DNA from: Bacteroidales bacterium
GTDB lineage: Bacteria > Bacteroidota > Bacteroidia > Bacteroidales > F082
Assembly: GCA_015491905.1 (NCBI GenBank)
Contig: WGGC01000196.1
Span: 1-50,884, forward strand
Direction of reading: 5' to 3'
Length of the DNA stretch: 50,884 bases
Below are positions 36,490-46,767 of this stretch, piece after piece. Position 1 is the stretch's first letter. Each line of letters opens with the position of its first letter. The notes beneath the pieces are model-generated. The model had not been told where the DNA came from. It made no database searches and worked only from the letters and a program-made list of their open reading frames with translations. The position numbers and the translations under genes are program-made.

Positions 36490-36602
36490 TCCGCTATAGT
36501 CCTCGGTGCAAAACAGGGTGTGCCAACGGTTTTTCAGGGGCTCCTGTTGTCGCCCTGCCTCACCGGGCACTCCTCTGTTTTGCCCCTGCGGGCTGCCGCT
36601 GC
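36490..36602 (+). repeat. GC-rich hairpin repeat, copy B
   Basis: Starts TCCGCTATAGT and ends CTGCCGCTGC, exactly like copy A. The arm GCAAAACAG (36508-36516 region) pairs perfectly with CTGTTTTGC (36574-36583 region), followed by GTGCC pairing with GGCAC. The loop contains CAGGGGCTCCTGTTGTCGCC, a block shared with copy C. It lies in the divergent space between tgt and the phosphoesterase gene. No coding signal. Confidence 0.7.
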
Positions 36603-36724
36603 AATCACCGGCCGAAATTATTCACAAAACAATATCATACAATATAAAGTTTCCTTAAATCCGAAATAAATACCAATTATCATTTAAAATAAATACCATT
36701 GAAGCAAGATTTGCGGCAAGGATG

Positions 36725-36839
36725 GAAGCGGCAGCGAGACCCCGGCAGGGTGTTGTGAGACCGGTGAGAAAGGGGCGACAACAGGAGCCCCCTGAAACAC
36801 CATGGACGAACACACCCTGCCGGGGTTGACTAAAGCGAA
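36725..36839 (-). repeat. GC-rich hairpin repeat, copy C (inverted relative to B)
   Basis: Read on the minus strand it starts TTCGCTTTAGT and ends CTGCCGCTTC. Its arms are a perfect 14-bp inverted repeat, CCCCGGCAGGGTGT (plus strand 36740-36753) and ACACCCTGCCGGGG (36812-36825), around the loop block shared with copy B. GGGGC/GCCCC near the centre (about 36773-36790) could pair inside the loop. Arm sequence differs from A and B but pairing is kept. Additional GC-rich DNA continues to about 36892. Confidence 0.7.
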
Positions 36840-36968
36840 CAGCCTGGTGCAATTGCTGCAGGCTTGCGCGAAGCATTGCAGCCGCCCCGAAAAATCATTT
36901 TATCTTAATATATAAATGTACCATAATCCTTATTTTTATTTATTTTCGCAACATTAATACTTAAAATC

Positions 36969-37019
36969 ATGAAACATCCATTCTTGAATAATTTTTTAGG
37001 CATGGTAAGTTCCATTTGA
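36969..37019 (+). other. Possible 16-codon leader ORF
   Basis: ATG at 36969 opens a 16-residue frame (MKHPFLNNFLGMVSSI) ending 26 bases before the phosphoesterase start. It could be an untranslated chance frame; there is no attenuator structure visible beside it. Recorded only because it is the first ATG after the likely promoter region. Confidence 0.2.
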
Positions 37020-37045
37020 CCAATAAAATTCAAAATTATAAACAG

Positions 37046-39724
37046 ATGAACAAAATTTTATTTCCGCTACTAAGCATTTTAGCCCTTTTATTTTTTGGAT
37101 GTCAGCAACAAAATGGCAGCCATAATTCAGCACAAAAAACCGGAAACCTTAAAGACTCGGTACTAACAATGCCCTACAACAAAATTTTAAAGCCTGCAGG
37201 AAAGCAACTGTTTTTTGGAGATTCGGCACTGGAAAACCATGCTTTGGATGTAGCCCTTTCGCCGGATAAAAAAACGGCGGCAGTAGAAGGACGTTATAGT
37301 GTTGTTTTTGTCGATGTACCCACAGGAGAAATTGTTTACCGACTGGTTTTAAGGAAGTTCTACAAAGGAAAAGCTATGAACACTTACTCGGGAATAAAAT
37401 GGTTTACCGACAAAGGACAGCAAAAATTGCTCTGGGGCACGCGTAATAATGTTATGGAGGCGGTTTGGAATGGAAAAACTGCAGAAATTGTAAAAACCTA
37501 TAATTTCCAACCAAAAAAAGGTGTAAGAGCTTCCATACCAAATGAATCGGTGATACGAAAAGAAAACGGAAAAATGGTGGCCTATACTGTTTTAAACGGT
37601 AACGACAGAGTTGTAAAATTTGAACTGGGTACAGGGAAAATAATATGGCAAAAAGCTGTAGGCCTTGCTCCATACGGAATTGTAATGGCAAAAGGAAAAC
37701 TTTATGTTACCAACTGGTCGGGAGCAGTTCCTCCTCCCAACGCTAAACCTACAGCAGGCATTCCATGGGAAAAAGCATATGTTAACAAATATGGCGCCGT
37801 TTCATCAGGAACAGTAAGTGTTTTAAATCCAAAAACCGGAAAAACACTAAAAGAAATAAAAACAGGATTACATCCTAATGCTGTTATATCTTCTCCAAAT
37901 CAACAATTTGTTTATGTTGCCAATGGAAATGATGACAATATTAGCGTAATAAGTACCAAGACCAACCGGGTAGTAGAAACAATATCAGTACGGTTAAATA
38001 AGGAAACAAATCCTTATGTTGGCGATTCTCCCAACGGACTGGCTATTACCAGCAATGGAAAAACATTGTATGTTGCTAACGGAATGGATGATGCATTGGC
38101 GGTTATTAAACTAGGAAAAAAATCATCACAGAACAGTAATGTCAATGTTTCTGCTATTACCGGATTTATTCCCACAGCTGCCTATCCCGGTGGTATAAGC
38201 CTTTTGAACGATTCTGTTTTATATGTTGCCAACATAGAGGGAATTGGAGCCCGTTTAACATCTCCTAATAAAAACAATCCTGCCTATCGCACTTTTATAA
38301 AGGTAAATGGAAAACGTACTTCCACAGCCGGTGCATATAACAGTCACCGTATGATGGCTACAATATCTATTATTCCGGTTCCAGATAACAAACAACTGAA
38401 AGCATACACCCAAACAGTAAAAACTACCAACAGACAGGCACGCTTGGCAATGCTGAAGTTATTACCCCGTAAAAATATGAAACCTGTTCCTGTTCCGGAA
38501 CGGATTGGGGAACCTTCTGTTTTTAAACACGTTATTTATATTATTAAAGAAAACAGAACCTACGATCAGGTGCTGGGAGATATTAAAAAAGGTAATGGCG
38601 ATCCTTCACTGACAGTTTTCGGAAAGAAAATCACTCCTAATTCGCATAAGCTTGTAAATGATTATGTATTATTGGATAATTACATGGCTTCAGGAAAATG
38701 TTCAGCTGAAGGACATGTGTGGACAGATGCATCAATAGTTCCTGATTACATTGAAAAAAATGTGCGAGCATGGTTTAGAAGTTATACTCATGTTTTGTAT
38801 GATGCTATGGCGTATCCCAAAACAGGTTTTATTTGGGACAATGCTTTGGATCATGGTAAAACAGCAAGGATTTATGGTGAAGCATGTAAACCGGAATGGA
38901 AAAGTGGGGAAAAATGGACAGGTGTTTACAATAATTTTATAGCCGGAAAGCCTTTTAAATTTCAAAATATCACTACTATCGACAGGGTACGTGGAATTTT
39001 ATCCCCTGCCTATCCTGGCTATGACAGTCACAATGTACCGGATGTATTGCGTGCTGCCTCATTTATAAAAGAGTTGAAAGCATTTGAAAAAATGAAAGGC
39101 GATGCACTTCCTGAATTAATTGTTATGGCACTTCCTAATGATCATACATCCGGAACTTCGCCGCAACATCCAACACCGCGCGCTATGGTTGCCGATAATG
39201 ACGTAGCATTGGGCCGTATTGTAGAGGCTGTAAGTAAAAGTCGTTTTTGGAAAAATACTGTTATTTTTGTTACTGAAGATGACTCACAAAACGGATGGGA
39301 TCATGTGTCGGCATATCGTACTGTAGCAATGGTAATAAGCCCATACAGCAAAACAGGTAAAGTAGTTTCTACAAATTATAACCAAACATCCATGATTCGT
39401 ACTATTGAACAAATTTTGGGCTTACCGCCAATGAATATTATGGATGCTTCGGCAAAACCTATGTTTGACGTTTTTTCCAATCAACCTGATTTTTCTGCTT
39501 ATTCACCACTAAAAAATAATATTCCATTAAATGAAATGAATCCTCCACTAAGTGCATTAAAAGGAAACGCAAAAGAATTTGCAAAAGAATCTTTACAAAT
39601 GGCACAGAAAGGTATTGATGCCGGTGATGACCAGCTATTTAACAGAATATTATGGGAAGCATCAAAAAAAGGAAAACCTTATCCTGAAAAATATTCAGGT
39701 AATGAAAAAGACTGGGATGACTAA
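37046..39724 (+). CDS. YncE beta-propeller / alkaline-phosphatase-family phosphoesterase fusion lipoprotein
   Basis: From the ATG at 37046 the 892-aa protein has a lipoprotein signal ending ALLFFGC (Cys19). An N-terminal propeller (about 40-470) carries repeated NPKTGKTL, HPNAVISSPNQQFVYVAN and SPNGLAIT-type blades. The C-terminal half (about 495-830) is a phosphoesterase with HVIYIIKENRTYDQVLGD, DNYMASGKCSAEGH and TEDDSQNGWDHV, resembling the PF04185-type alkaline phosphatase-like fold. Such 'bifunctional YncE/alkaline phosphatase' proteins are known only by annotation. It probably cleaves phosphate esters at the cell surface or periplasm. An earlier in-frame TTG at 37016 is less likely. A convergent hairpin follows the stop. 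Confidence 0.88.
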   Translation: MNKILFPLLSILALLFFGCQQQNGSHNSAQKTGNLKDSVLTMPYNKILKPAGKQLFFGDSALENHALDVALSPDKKTAAVEGRYSVVFVDVPTGEIVYRLVLRKFYKGKAMNTYSGIKWFTDKGQQKLLWGTRNNVMEAVWNGKTAEIVKTYNFQPKKGVRASIPNESVIRKENGKMVAYTVLNGNDRVVKFELGTGKIIWQKAVGLAPYGIVMAKGKLYVTNWSGAVPPPNAKPTAGIPWEKAYVNKYGAVSSGTVSVLNPKTGKTLKEIKTGLHPNAVISSPNQQFVYVANGNDDNISVISTKTNRVVETISVRLNKETNPYVGDSPNGLAITSNGKTLYVANGMDDALAVIKLGKKSSQNSNVNVSAITGFIPTAAYPGGISLLNDSVLYVANIEGIGARLTSPNKNNPAYRTFIKVNGKRTSTAGAYNSHRMMATISIIPVPDNKQLKAYTQTVKTTNRQARLAMLKLLPRKNMKPVPVPERIGEPSVFKHVIYIIKENRTYDQVLGDIKKGNGDPSLTVFGKKITPNSHKLVNDYVLLDNYMASGKCSAEGHVWTDASIVPDYIEKNVRAWFRSYTHVLYDAMAYPKTGFIWDNALDHGKTARIYGEACKPEWKSGEKWTGVYNNFIAGKPFKFQNITTIDRVRGILSPAYPGYDSHNVPDVLRAASFIKELKAFEKMKGDALPELIVMALPNDHTSGTSPQHPTPRAMVADNDVALGRIVEAVSKSRFWKNTVIFVTEDDSQNGWDHVSAYRTVAMVISPYSKTGKVVSTNYNQTSMIRTIEQILGLPPMNIMDASAKPMFDVFSNQPDFSAYSPLKNNIPLNEMNPPLSALKGNAKEFAKESLQMAQKGIDAGDDQLFNRILWEASKKGKPYPEKYSGNEKDWDD

Positions 39725-39732
39725 ACCATAGC

Positions 39733-39777
39733 TTTTAATGGCTGGAAAAGAATAAATTACTTTTTCAGCCGTTAAAA
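39733..39777. terminator. Hairpin between convergent genes
   Basis: TTTTAATGGCTGGAAAAG (39733-39750) pairs along its length with CTTTTTCAGCCGTTAAAA (39760-39777) with two G-U pairs. It overlaps the metX stop and follows the phosphoesterase stop. T-runs are weak on both sides, so it may be a shared, rather than classical, terminator. Confidence 0.45.
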
Positions 39778-40791
39778 ATAAGGTTGTGCTTTTAAAAAGT
39801 CTTTTATTTCTTTTGTAAGAGCATCATATTCCAGTAAAAACCCATCATGACCATAATCTGAATGAATCCGGTGTAATATGGCATTAGGTATAAACTTTTC
39901 TATTAACATCTGATCTTCTTTTGGGAAAAGCATGTCGGTATCGATAGCGATACCGAGGGTACGGGCTTTTATTTTTAGCAGAGCAGTCTTAAGTCCTCCT
40001 CTGTTTCGGCCTACATGATGGCTATCGAAAGCTTTAGAAAGCACATAATAAGAGTAAGCATTAAAGCGCTGCGCTAATTTTTCACCCTGATATTGTTGAT
40101 ATGATACAGCTTTTAGGTTTTCAGAATCATCATCAGGCAGTCTGGGCTGAGTAATATTATAAGCTTTTGCATTACGATAACTTAATAAAGCCATGGCCCT
40201 GGCCGCTTTCATTCCTTCTATGCCGCCGAGGGGATTATTTTCGAAAAAACTTTTATCAGCACGAATTGCCATGCGTTGTGTTTCATTCAAAGCAATATTC
40301 CATGGTGTTGCCATTACACCGCCGGCAATAATAATCAGATTCCCTATTAATTCCGGTTCCATTATTGCCCATTCTACAGACTGAAAACTGCCGATACTTC
40401 CCCCTGTAATAACTTGTATTTTTTTTATTGCCAGGTGTTTTCTAAGTTCTATATGGGCATTCACCATATCTCTAATGGTGATATCCGGAAAATCCTGATA
40501 CCAGGTATTACCATTTTCGTTTTTTGATAAAGGCCCGGTAGTTCCATAACACGAACCCAACACATTGGCACATACGATAAAATGTTTTTCCGGATCAAAA
40601 ACTTTACCTGTACCTACGAGGCCGCTCCACCAGTCGGCAACATCCGAATTTGCTGTGAGTGCATGACATATCCAAACCACATTATCACCGGTGGAATTTA
40701 TTTCACCATAAGTGTGATAAGCAATTTCAACACCGGAGAGTTTTTTACCGCTCTCCAGTGTAAAGTCCTTCTTTAACCTAAAAATTTTCAT
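39772..40791 (-). CDS. metX: Homoserine O-acetyltransferase
   Basis: The 339-aa alpha/beta hydrolase has the nucleophile elbow GGSIGSFQSVEWA (Ser near 133) and the acid/His parts DTDMLFPKEDQ and DYGHDGFLLE at the C-terminal end. LGSCYGTTGP near 78-87 is a MetX feature. It acetylates homoserine with acetyl-CoA in methionine synthesis. Elbow residues vary (usual GGSMGGMQ). A homoserine O-succinyltransferase function is possible in this fold; acetyl is more likely next to metY. It follows metY by 7 bases under the SAM riboswitch. Confidence 0.92.
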   Translation of the reverse strand: MKIFRLKKDFTLESGKKLSGVEIAYHTYGEINSTGDNVVWICHALTANSDVADWWSGLVGTGKVFDPEKHFIVCANVLGSCYGTTGPLSKNENGNTWYQDFPDITIRDMVNAHIELRKHLAIKKIQVITGGSIGSFQSVEWAIMEPELIGNLIIIAGGVMATPWNIALNETQRMAIRADKSFFENNPLGGIEGMKAARAMALLSYRNAKAYNITQPRLPDDDSENLKAVSYQQYQGEKLAQRFNAYSYYVLSKAFDSHHVGRNRGGLKTALLKIKARTLGIAIDTDMLFPKEDQMLIEKFIPNAILHRIHSDYGHDGFLLEYDALTKEIKDFLKAQPYF

Positions 40792-40798
40792 TTCAGAA

Positions 40799-42091
<1,293 letters not shown>

Positions 42092-42176
42092 TTATTTTTT
42101 AAAAAGTAATGAAATAATTAAATTAGGGAAAACAGAATTTATTTTCCGATTGCAGAAAAGTGGGGACATTTTGTTG

Positions 42177-42302
42177 TTAAAAGAAAACAAAATATCCCGA
42201 CAGCATTCGCATACTATTACTTGAAAAGATAAAAAGTAAATTAATATGAAATTTTAATTTTTGACCGGCCGAGATATTAGCCCCTGTTGTTTGTGATTTC
42301 AT
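42177..42302 (-). CDS. Possible leader ORF between SAM riboswitch and metY, 41 aa
   Basis: An ATG at 42302, just after the aptamer's P1, opens a 41-residue frame (MKSQTTGANISAGQKLKFHI at its start, then a hydrophobic LLFIF and a C-terminal YFVFF). It stops 91 bases before metY. A longer frame upstream runs through the aptamer and is not credible. The start codon lies in ATGAAAT, which can pair with ATTTCAT at 42246-42252. It may be a translated leader or chance; no homology known to me with certainty. Confidence 0.35.
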   Translation of the reverse strand: MKSQTTGANISAGQKLKFHINLLFIFSSNSMRMLSGYFVFF

Positions 42303-42311
42303 TTTTTTACC

Positions 42312-42431
42312 GTTTAAATTATAATTCCCTCTCCATTTTGCTGGAGATGGCAGGTATTGGCACCTTTCCAAAAGGCAGGTTGCCGGAGTTTCACTGAGCC
42401 TGATCTCTTCACTCCTCTGTATAATTCAAAC
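42312..42431 (-). promoter_or_regulatory. SAM-I (S-box) riboswitch
   Basis: On the minus strand P1 pairs GTTTGAATTATA (42420-42431) with TATAATTTAAAC (42312-42323), 12 bp with one G-U. Inside are a kink-turn-bearing P2 bounded by GGAGT and ACTCC, the S-box core CCGGCAACC (42378-42386), AAGGTGCCAATACCTGCC (42349-42366) and a CTCCAGCAAAATGGAG hairpin. It precedes metY-metX, so SAM should repress methionine synthesis. The position and order of motifs fit SAM-I rather than SAM-II. Confidence 0.93.
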
Positions 42432-42461
42432 ATTCCCTTAAGGAGTATTTGAACAACGCAA

Positions 42462-42492
42462 CAAAACTATGCAAAAAACTTTTTCATACAAT
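42462..42492 (-). promoter_or_regulatory. Promoter of the SAM-riboswitch operon
   Basis: Minus-strand -7 box TAGTTTTG (42462-42469) with TTG (42489-42491) 19 bases upstream. It places the transcript start about 20-25 bases before P1 of the riboswitch. Confidence 0.6.
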
Positions 42493-42654
42493 TTTTTATT
42501 AAAAAAACATCCAAAAGCTTTATTTACCTGTTTTACATTATTTTATATCATTTAAAAGGCATCTGATTAAATTTTATGGAGTAAATATTATATATTTCTG
42601 TTCTGTTTTAAGTAAAGATTTAACAAGTAAATGAACTGCCTTGAAATTATTTTA

Positions 42655-42662
42655 TAAATTTG
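42655..42662 (+). promoter_or_regulatory. -7 promoter box for rsmG
   Basis: TAAATTTG fits TAnnTTTG and ends 15 bases before the ATG at 42678. The adjoining TAAATTTGCTTTTTC recurs before the POT gene at 47647. Confidence 0.45.
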
Positions 42663-42677
42663 CTTTTTCAAAAAAAT

Positions 42678-43316
42678 ATGGACGCAGCAGTCATTTTCAA
42701 TTATTTTCCACATCTCAGCGAAACGCAAAGAAATCAATTTATACAGTTGGGAAGCCTCTACGAAGAATGGAACAGTAAGATAAATGTCATTTCCCGTAAG
42801 GATATGGCGTCTTTTTACGTCCACCATGTATTGCACTCTTTATCTATTGCTAAATTTGTTTCCTTTAAACCGGGCACACAAATTATGGATGCAGGAACGG
42901 GAGGTGGATTTCCGGGTATTCCTATGGCAATTTTATTTCCGGAATCGCGTTTTTTTCTGGTTGACTCTATTGGAAAAAAGATAAAAGTGGTAAATGCCGT
43001 TGCCGAATCATTGAAATTAACTAACGTAAAGAGTGAACAAATAAGAATGGAAAAGGTAAATAAAACTTTCGACTTTGTAATAAGCAGAGCCGTTACCGAC
43101 CTTGAAACATTTAGCAGATGGACATTATATAAAATTCATTCAAGGTCGGTAAATAAAATTCCTAATGGAATTATTTATTTAAAAGGAATTAATATTGATG
43201 ATGAAATATCAAGAGTAAAAAAAATAAAAGGCGTTAAGGTAAAAACAAAACTTTTATCTGATTTTTTCAAGGAAGATTTTTTTACCAGCAAGCAAATTGT
43301 TCATGTATATAAATAA
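42678..43316 (+). CDS. rsmG: 16S rRNA (guanine527-N7)-methyltransferase
   Basis: From the ATG at 42678 the 212-aa protein has the RsmG pattern: WNSKINVISRKD near 34-45, HVLHSLSIAKF, then SAM-binding MDAGTGGGFPGIPMA and FVISRAVTDLETF. It methylates G527 in the 530 loop of 16S rRNA. An in-frame upstream TTG at 42660 overlaps the -7 box and is rejected. The ending is slightly degenerate compared with E. coli. It is a single gene; the next gene begins 145 bases later. Confidence 0.93.
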   Translation: MDAAVIFNYFPHLSETQRNQFIQLGSLYEEWNSKINVISRKDMASFYVHHVLHSLSIAKFVSFKPGTQIMDAGTGGGFPGIPMAILFPESRFFLVDSIGKKIKVVNAVAESLKLTNVKSEQIRMEKVNKTFDFVISRAVTDLETFSRWTLYKIHSRSVNKIPNGIIYLKGINIDDEISRVKKIKGVKVKTKLLSDFFKEDFFTSKQIVHVYK

Positions 43317-43461
43317 TCAGGGTAAAATAATCAGAAGAATAAAAATAAAATGAGCGAAAAAAAACAGTAAAATAATAACACAAAAATGCTGACTCCGAAA
43401 AAATGTTTAATTTCGCCCGATTTCCTATTTATGCAATTATTATCTCATTAAAATAAAAAAT

Positions 43462-45147
43462 ATGACTGAAGTTATAAGAAAATCGTTAAGAGATTCGGCC
43501 AAAGCCCGTTGGGCAGCTATGGTGGTAGTTTCATTGTCCATGTTTGGCGCTTATTTTTTCAATTATGCCATGTCACCGGTAAAACCTATACTGGAAAGTG
43601 CACTGGGATGGAATAGTGCTGATTTTGGTATTTATACAGGATCATACGCATGGTTCAATGTATTTTTCCTTATGCTGATTTTCAGCGGAATAATATTGGA
43701 TAAATTAGGAATACGGTTTACAGGCCTTGCATCAACAGCAATTATGGTAATTGGTACCGGTATTAATTACTGGGCAATTACAAGTGTTTCACCCAGCCTA
43801 AACACACATGTTATCTTTTTGGGTGATATTAAAACACAAGTATTACTTTCAGCACTTGGTTTTGCCATTTTCGGTGTTGGTAGCGAAGCAACGGGAATAA
43901 CTATTTCCAAGGCAATTGTAAAATGGTTTAAAGGAAAAGAAATGGCCCTGGCTATGGGTTTACAAATGTCGATTGCGCGTATTGGAACAGCCCTGGCTTT
44001 AATTGTATCACTTCCTCTGGCATTACATTTTAATTACAGTGCACCTATATTACTTGCCTTTATTTTAATGTTGATTGGAGTTCTTGCCTTTATCACCTAT
44101 ACAGTAATGGATAAAAAGCTGGATGCTTCCGAAAAAGACCTGGATCTTCCTGAAGAGGAGCCTTTTAGAATATCTGATATCGTTTCTATTATCAGTAATA
44201 AAGCATTCTGGTATATTGCAATTTTATGTGTTTTATTCTATGGAGCCGTTTTCCCATTCTTATTTTATGCTACTGATTTTATGATTAACAAATATCATGT
44301 TGCACCAAGATTGGCCGGAATTATTCCGGGGCTATTACCTTTTGGAACCATTTTTCTTACACCTCTTTTTGGAGGAATTTATGATAAAAAAGGTAAAGGT
44401 GCAACCATTATGATTATTGGATCCTTGATGCTGATTTTTGTTCATGGTTTACTGGCAGTGCCATTTCTTAATAATTGGATTATAGCTGCAATTCTGGTTG
44501 TAATTCTTGGAATTGCTTTTTCTCTGGTACCATCAGCAATGTGGCCTTCCGTACCAAAAATTATTCCTGAAAACAAGCTGGGAACTGCTTATGCTGTTAT
44601 CTTTTACATTCAAAATATTGGATTAATGTTGATACCGATGTTATTAGGATATGTTTTAACTGCTACTAATCCAAATGTTGCTCCAAATAAAGCTATGATT
44701 AAGTCATCGATAGAACAAAGTTTCCGTAAAGCTATTGCAGAGAACCATATAAAGGCTAACGAAAGAGATATTGCAAATGCTGTTGATAAAACCACCGGAC
44801 GGGTAGTAGATTCAATTGTACATACTACATTTTATGTTGCGAAACCACAAAACGAAGTAAGCTTACCTACTGTTAAAAATGAAATTATAACCAACAACAT
44901 TAATAATATTCATGTTAACTTAGGCTCTGCAAATACGTTAAAAGGATTAGAGACAAGTTTTACAAGAGCAACATTTAAAGTTTTGGCAAATCAAAAATTA
45001 AATATCAGATATAATTATGAATATGACATACTTATATTTACTGCATTAGGAATTTTATCATTTTTATTTGCTCTTTTATTAAAAAGAGAAGACAAGAAGA
45101 AAGGATATGGTTTAGAGTTACCTAATATAAAGAAAGAAGAAGGATAA
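43462..45147 (+). CDS. MFS transporter with a large extracytoplasmic insert (MFSD1-like)
   Basis: The 561-aa protein has 12 predicted membrane segments with MFS motifs (GIILDKLGIR after TM2, GGIYDKKGKGA between TM8 and TM9). Unusually, about 115 soluble residues (roughly 400-515) sit between TM11 and TM12, which should put them outside the membrane. Overall it recalls the MFSD1-like group, whose animal member moves dipeptides, but this is my recollection of a distant likeness. It lies 90 bases before the dipeptidase gene and two genes before a POT transporter, which supports peptides as substrates. I would not fix the substrate. Confidence 0.75.
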   Translation: MTEVIRKSLRDSAKARWAAMVVVSLSMFGAYFFNYAMSPVKPILESALGWNSADFGIYTGSYAWFNVFFLMLIFSGIILDKLGIRFTGLASTAIMVIGTGINYWAITSVSPSLNTHVIFLGDIKTQVLLSALGFAIFGVGSEATGITISKAIVKWFKGKEMALAMGLQMSIARIGTALALIVSLPLALHFNYSAPILLAFILMLIGVLAFITYTVMDKKLDASEKDLDLPEEEPFRISDIVSIISNKAFWYIAILCVLFYGAVFPFLFYATDFMINKYHVAPRLAGIIPGLLPFGTIFLTPLFGGIYDKKGKGATIMIIGSLMLIFVHGLLAVPFLNNWIIAAILVVILGIAFSLVPSAMWPSVPKIIPENKLGTAYAVIFYIQNIGLMLIPMLLGYVLTATNPNVAPNKAMIKSSIEQSFRKAIAENHIKANERDIANAVDKTTGRVVDSIVHTTFYVAKPQNEVSLPTVKNEIITNNINNIHVNLGSANTLKGLETSFTRATFKVLANQKLNIRYNYEYDILIFTALGILSFLFALLLKREDKKKGYGLELPNIKKEEG

Positions 45148-45237
45148 TGTCTAATATCCATAAGAAACTTTTAGTAAAATTTTGAAAATAATTAGTATAA
45201 TTTGTAATTTCACAAAATAAATTAAAAAATTAAAATA

Positions 45238-46701
45238 ATGAGTAAGGACATATTAAATCTGGAGCCTAAAGCTCTCTGGAAAAATTTTTACAGCTTAACA
45301 CAAATACCCAGGCCATCTAAAAAAGAAGGAAAAGTAATTGAATTTATGAAAAAATTTGGTGAAGATCTGGGGTTAGAAACTGTTGTTGATGAAGTAGGAA
45401 ATGTAATCATCAGAAAACCGGCTACCAAAGGGAAAGAAAATCTTAAAGGAGTTATCCTGCAAGCTCATCTGGATATGGTGCCACAAAAAAATTCCGATTC
45501 AGATCATGACTTTGAAAAAGACCCTATTGACGCATACGTTGATGGCGAATGGGTAACTGCCAAAGGAACAACTTTAGGAGCTGATAATGGTATAGGAGCA
45601 GCTGCAGCTATGACTGTTCTTGAGTCAAAAGAAATAGAACATGGACCGGTAGAAGCTTTGTTTACAATTGATGAAGAAACAGGTATGACAGGAGCTGAAG
45701 GATTAAAGCCGGGCCTTTTAAAAGGGGATATTCTGTTAAACCTCGACTCCGAAGATGAAGGAGAACTATATATTGGATGTGCAGGCGGAGTTAATACTAA
45801 TGCAGAAGCTACCTACAAAGAAGAAGATACTCCGGAAAACACCTCTGCTTATCTTGTTTCGGTAAAAGGATTAAAAGGAGGCCACTCAGGATTAGATATT
45901 AACCTTGGAAGAGGTAATGCAAATAAAATTATCAATGCTTTACTTTCTACAGCCGCAGAAAAATATGGTTTGAGAGTTGCAAACCTGGAAGGCGGAAATT
46001 TAAGGAATGCCATTCCCAGAGAAGCCTTCGCAACTGTTGTTGTTCCCGAAGAAAATAAAAATGATTTTGAAAAATTCGTTACTGAATTTAATGAAATCGT
46101 TAAAGACGAGTTTAAAGATGCTGATGCAGGTGTAAATGTAACTGTAAAAGAAACTGATAAACCGGCAAAAGTTATGGAGCCTCAAGCACAATTAAACCTT
46201 TTCAAGGCTGTTGCAGATTGCCCCAATGGCGCCATTGCCATGAGTAAAGACCTGGAAGGAATTGTAGAAACATCTACTAACCTGGCAATTGTAAAAGCTA
46301 AAGATGGTAAAATAGAAATAGCAACATTACAACGTAGTCTCGCTGAAGAAGGAAAGAATAAACTTGCCGAAGAAGTACGAAATGCATTTACAAATGCAGG
46401 TTTGAAAGCTGAAAGTTCAGGAGACTATCCCGGCTGGGAACCAAATCCTGATTCTCCTATTCTTAAAGAAATGAAAGAAGTGTATAATAAAAATTTCGGA
46501 AAGGTCCCTGAAGTAAAAGTTATACATGCCGGACTTGAATGTGGACTTCTTGGAAGTGTATACCCTAACTGGGATATGATTTCCTTTGGCCCAACGATTC
46601 GCTGGCCTCATTCTCCTGATGAAAAAGTAAATATTGCCACCGTTCAAAAATTTTGGGACTATCTGGTGGAAACATTAAAGGAAATTCCGGTAAAAGAATA
46701 A
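45238..46701 (+). CDS. pepD: Aminoacyl-histidine dipeptidase (PepD, M20C)
   Basis: The 487-aa metallopeptidase has the M20 metal sites: AHLDMVP near 79-85 (first His), LGADNGIGAAA near 114-124 (bridging Asp), TIDEETGMTGA near 142-152 (catalytic Glu and metal Glu), and a C-terminal HAGLECG near 435-441. It cleaves Xaa-His and other dipeptides in the cytoplasm with two zinc ions. A lid domain sits in the middle (about 210-400). A strong terminator follows the stop. It is 90 bases after the MFS transporter gene. Confidence 0.94.
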   Translation: MSKDILNLEPKALWKNFYSLTQIPRPSKKEGKVIEFMKKFGEDLGLETVVDEVGNVIIRKPATKGKENLKGVILQAHLDMVPQKNSDSDHDFEKDPIDAYVDGEWVTAKGTTLGADNGIGAAAAMTVLESKEIEHGPVEALFTIDEETGMTGAEGLKPGLLKGDILLNLDSEDEGELYIGCAGGVNTNAEATYKEEDTPENTSAYLVSVKGLKGGHSGLDINLGRGNANKIINALLSTAAEKYGLRVANLEGGNLRNAIPREAFATVVVPEENKNDFEKFVTEFNEIVKDEFKDADAGVNVTVKETDKPAKVMEPQAQLNLFKAVADCPNGAIAMSKDLEGIVETSTNLAIVKAKDGKIEIATLQRSLAEEGKNKLAEEVRNAFTNAGLKAESSGDYPGWEPNPDSPILKEMKEVYNKNFGKVPEVKVIHAGLECGLLGSVYPNWDMISFGPTIRWPHSPDEKVNIATVQKFWDYLVETLKEIPVKE

Positions 46702-46716
46702 ATTACTTGCCTTAGT

Positions 46717-46757
46717 AAGTAACATCCTAAAATATTTTAGGATGTTACTTATTTTTT
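46717..46757 (+). terminator. Rho-independent terminator after pepD
   Basis: Arms AAGTAACATCCTAAAAT and ATTTTAGGATGTTACTT (46717-46750) form a 17-bp perfect hairpin, followed by T-rich ATTTTTT. It separates pepD from rpmH. Confidence 0.85.
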
Positions 46758-46767
46758 AAACTTATTT

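Noticed and set aside
36481-36876. Open frames across repeat copies B and C, and an N-terminal extension of tgt into copy B
   Set aside because: GC-rich repeats keep frames open by chance. The TATCTTTG box at 36413-36420 and family length place the tgt start at 36396.
42177-42371. 64-codon frame reaching into the SAM riboswitch
   Set aside because: The upstream third lies within the aptamer. Only the part from the ATG at 42302 is kept as a doubtful leader ORF.
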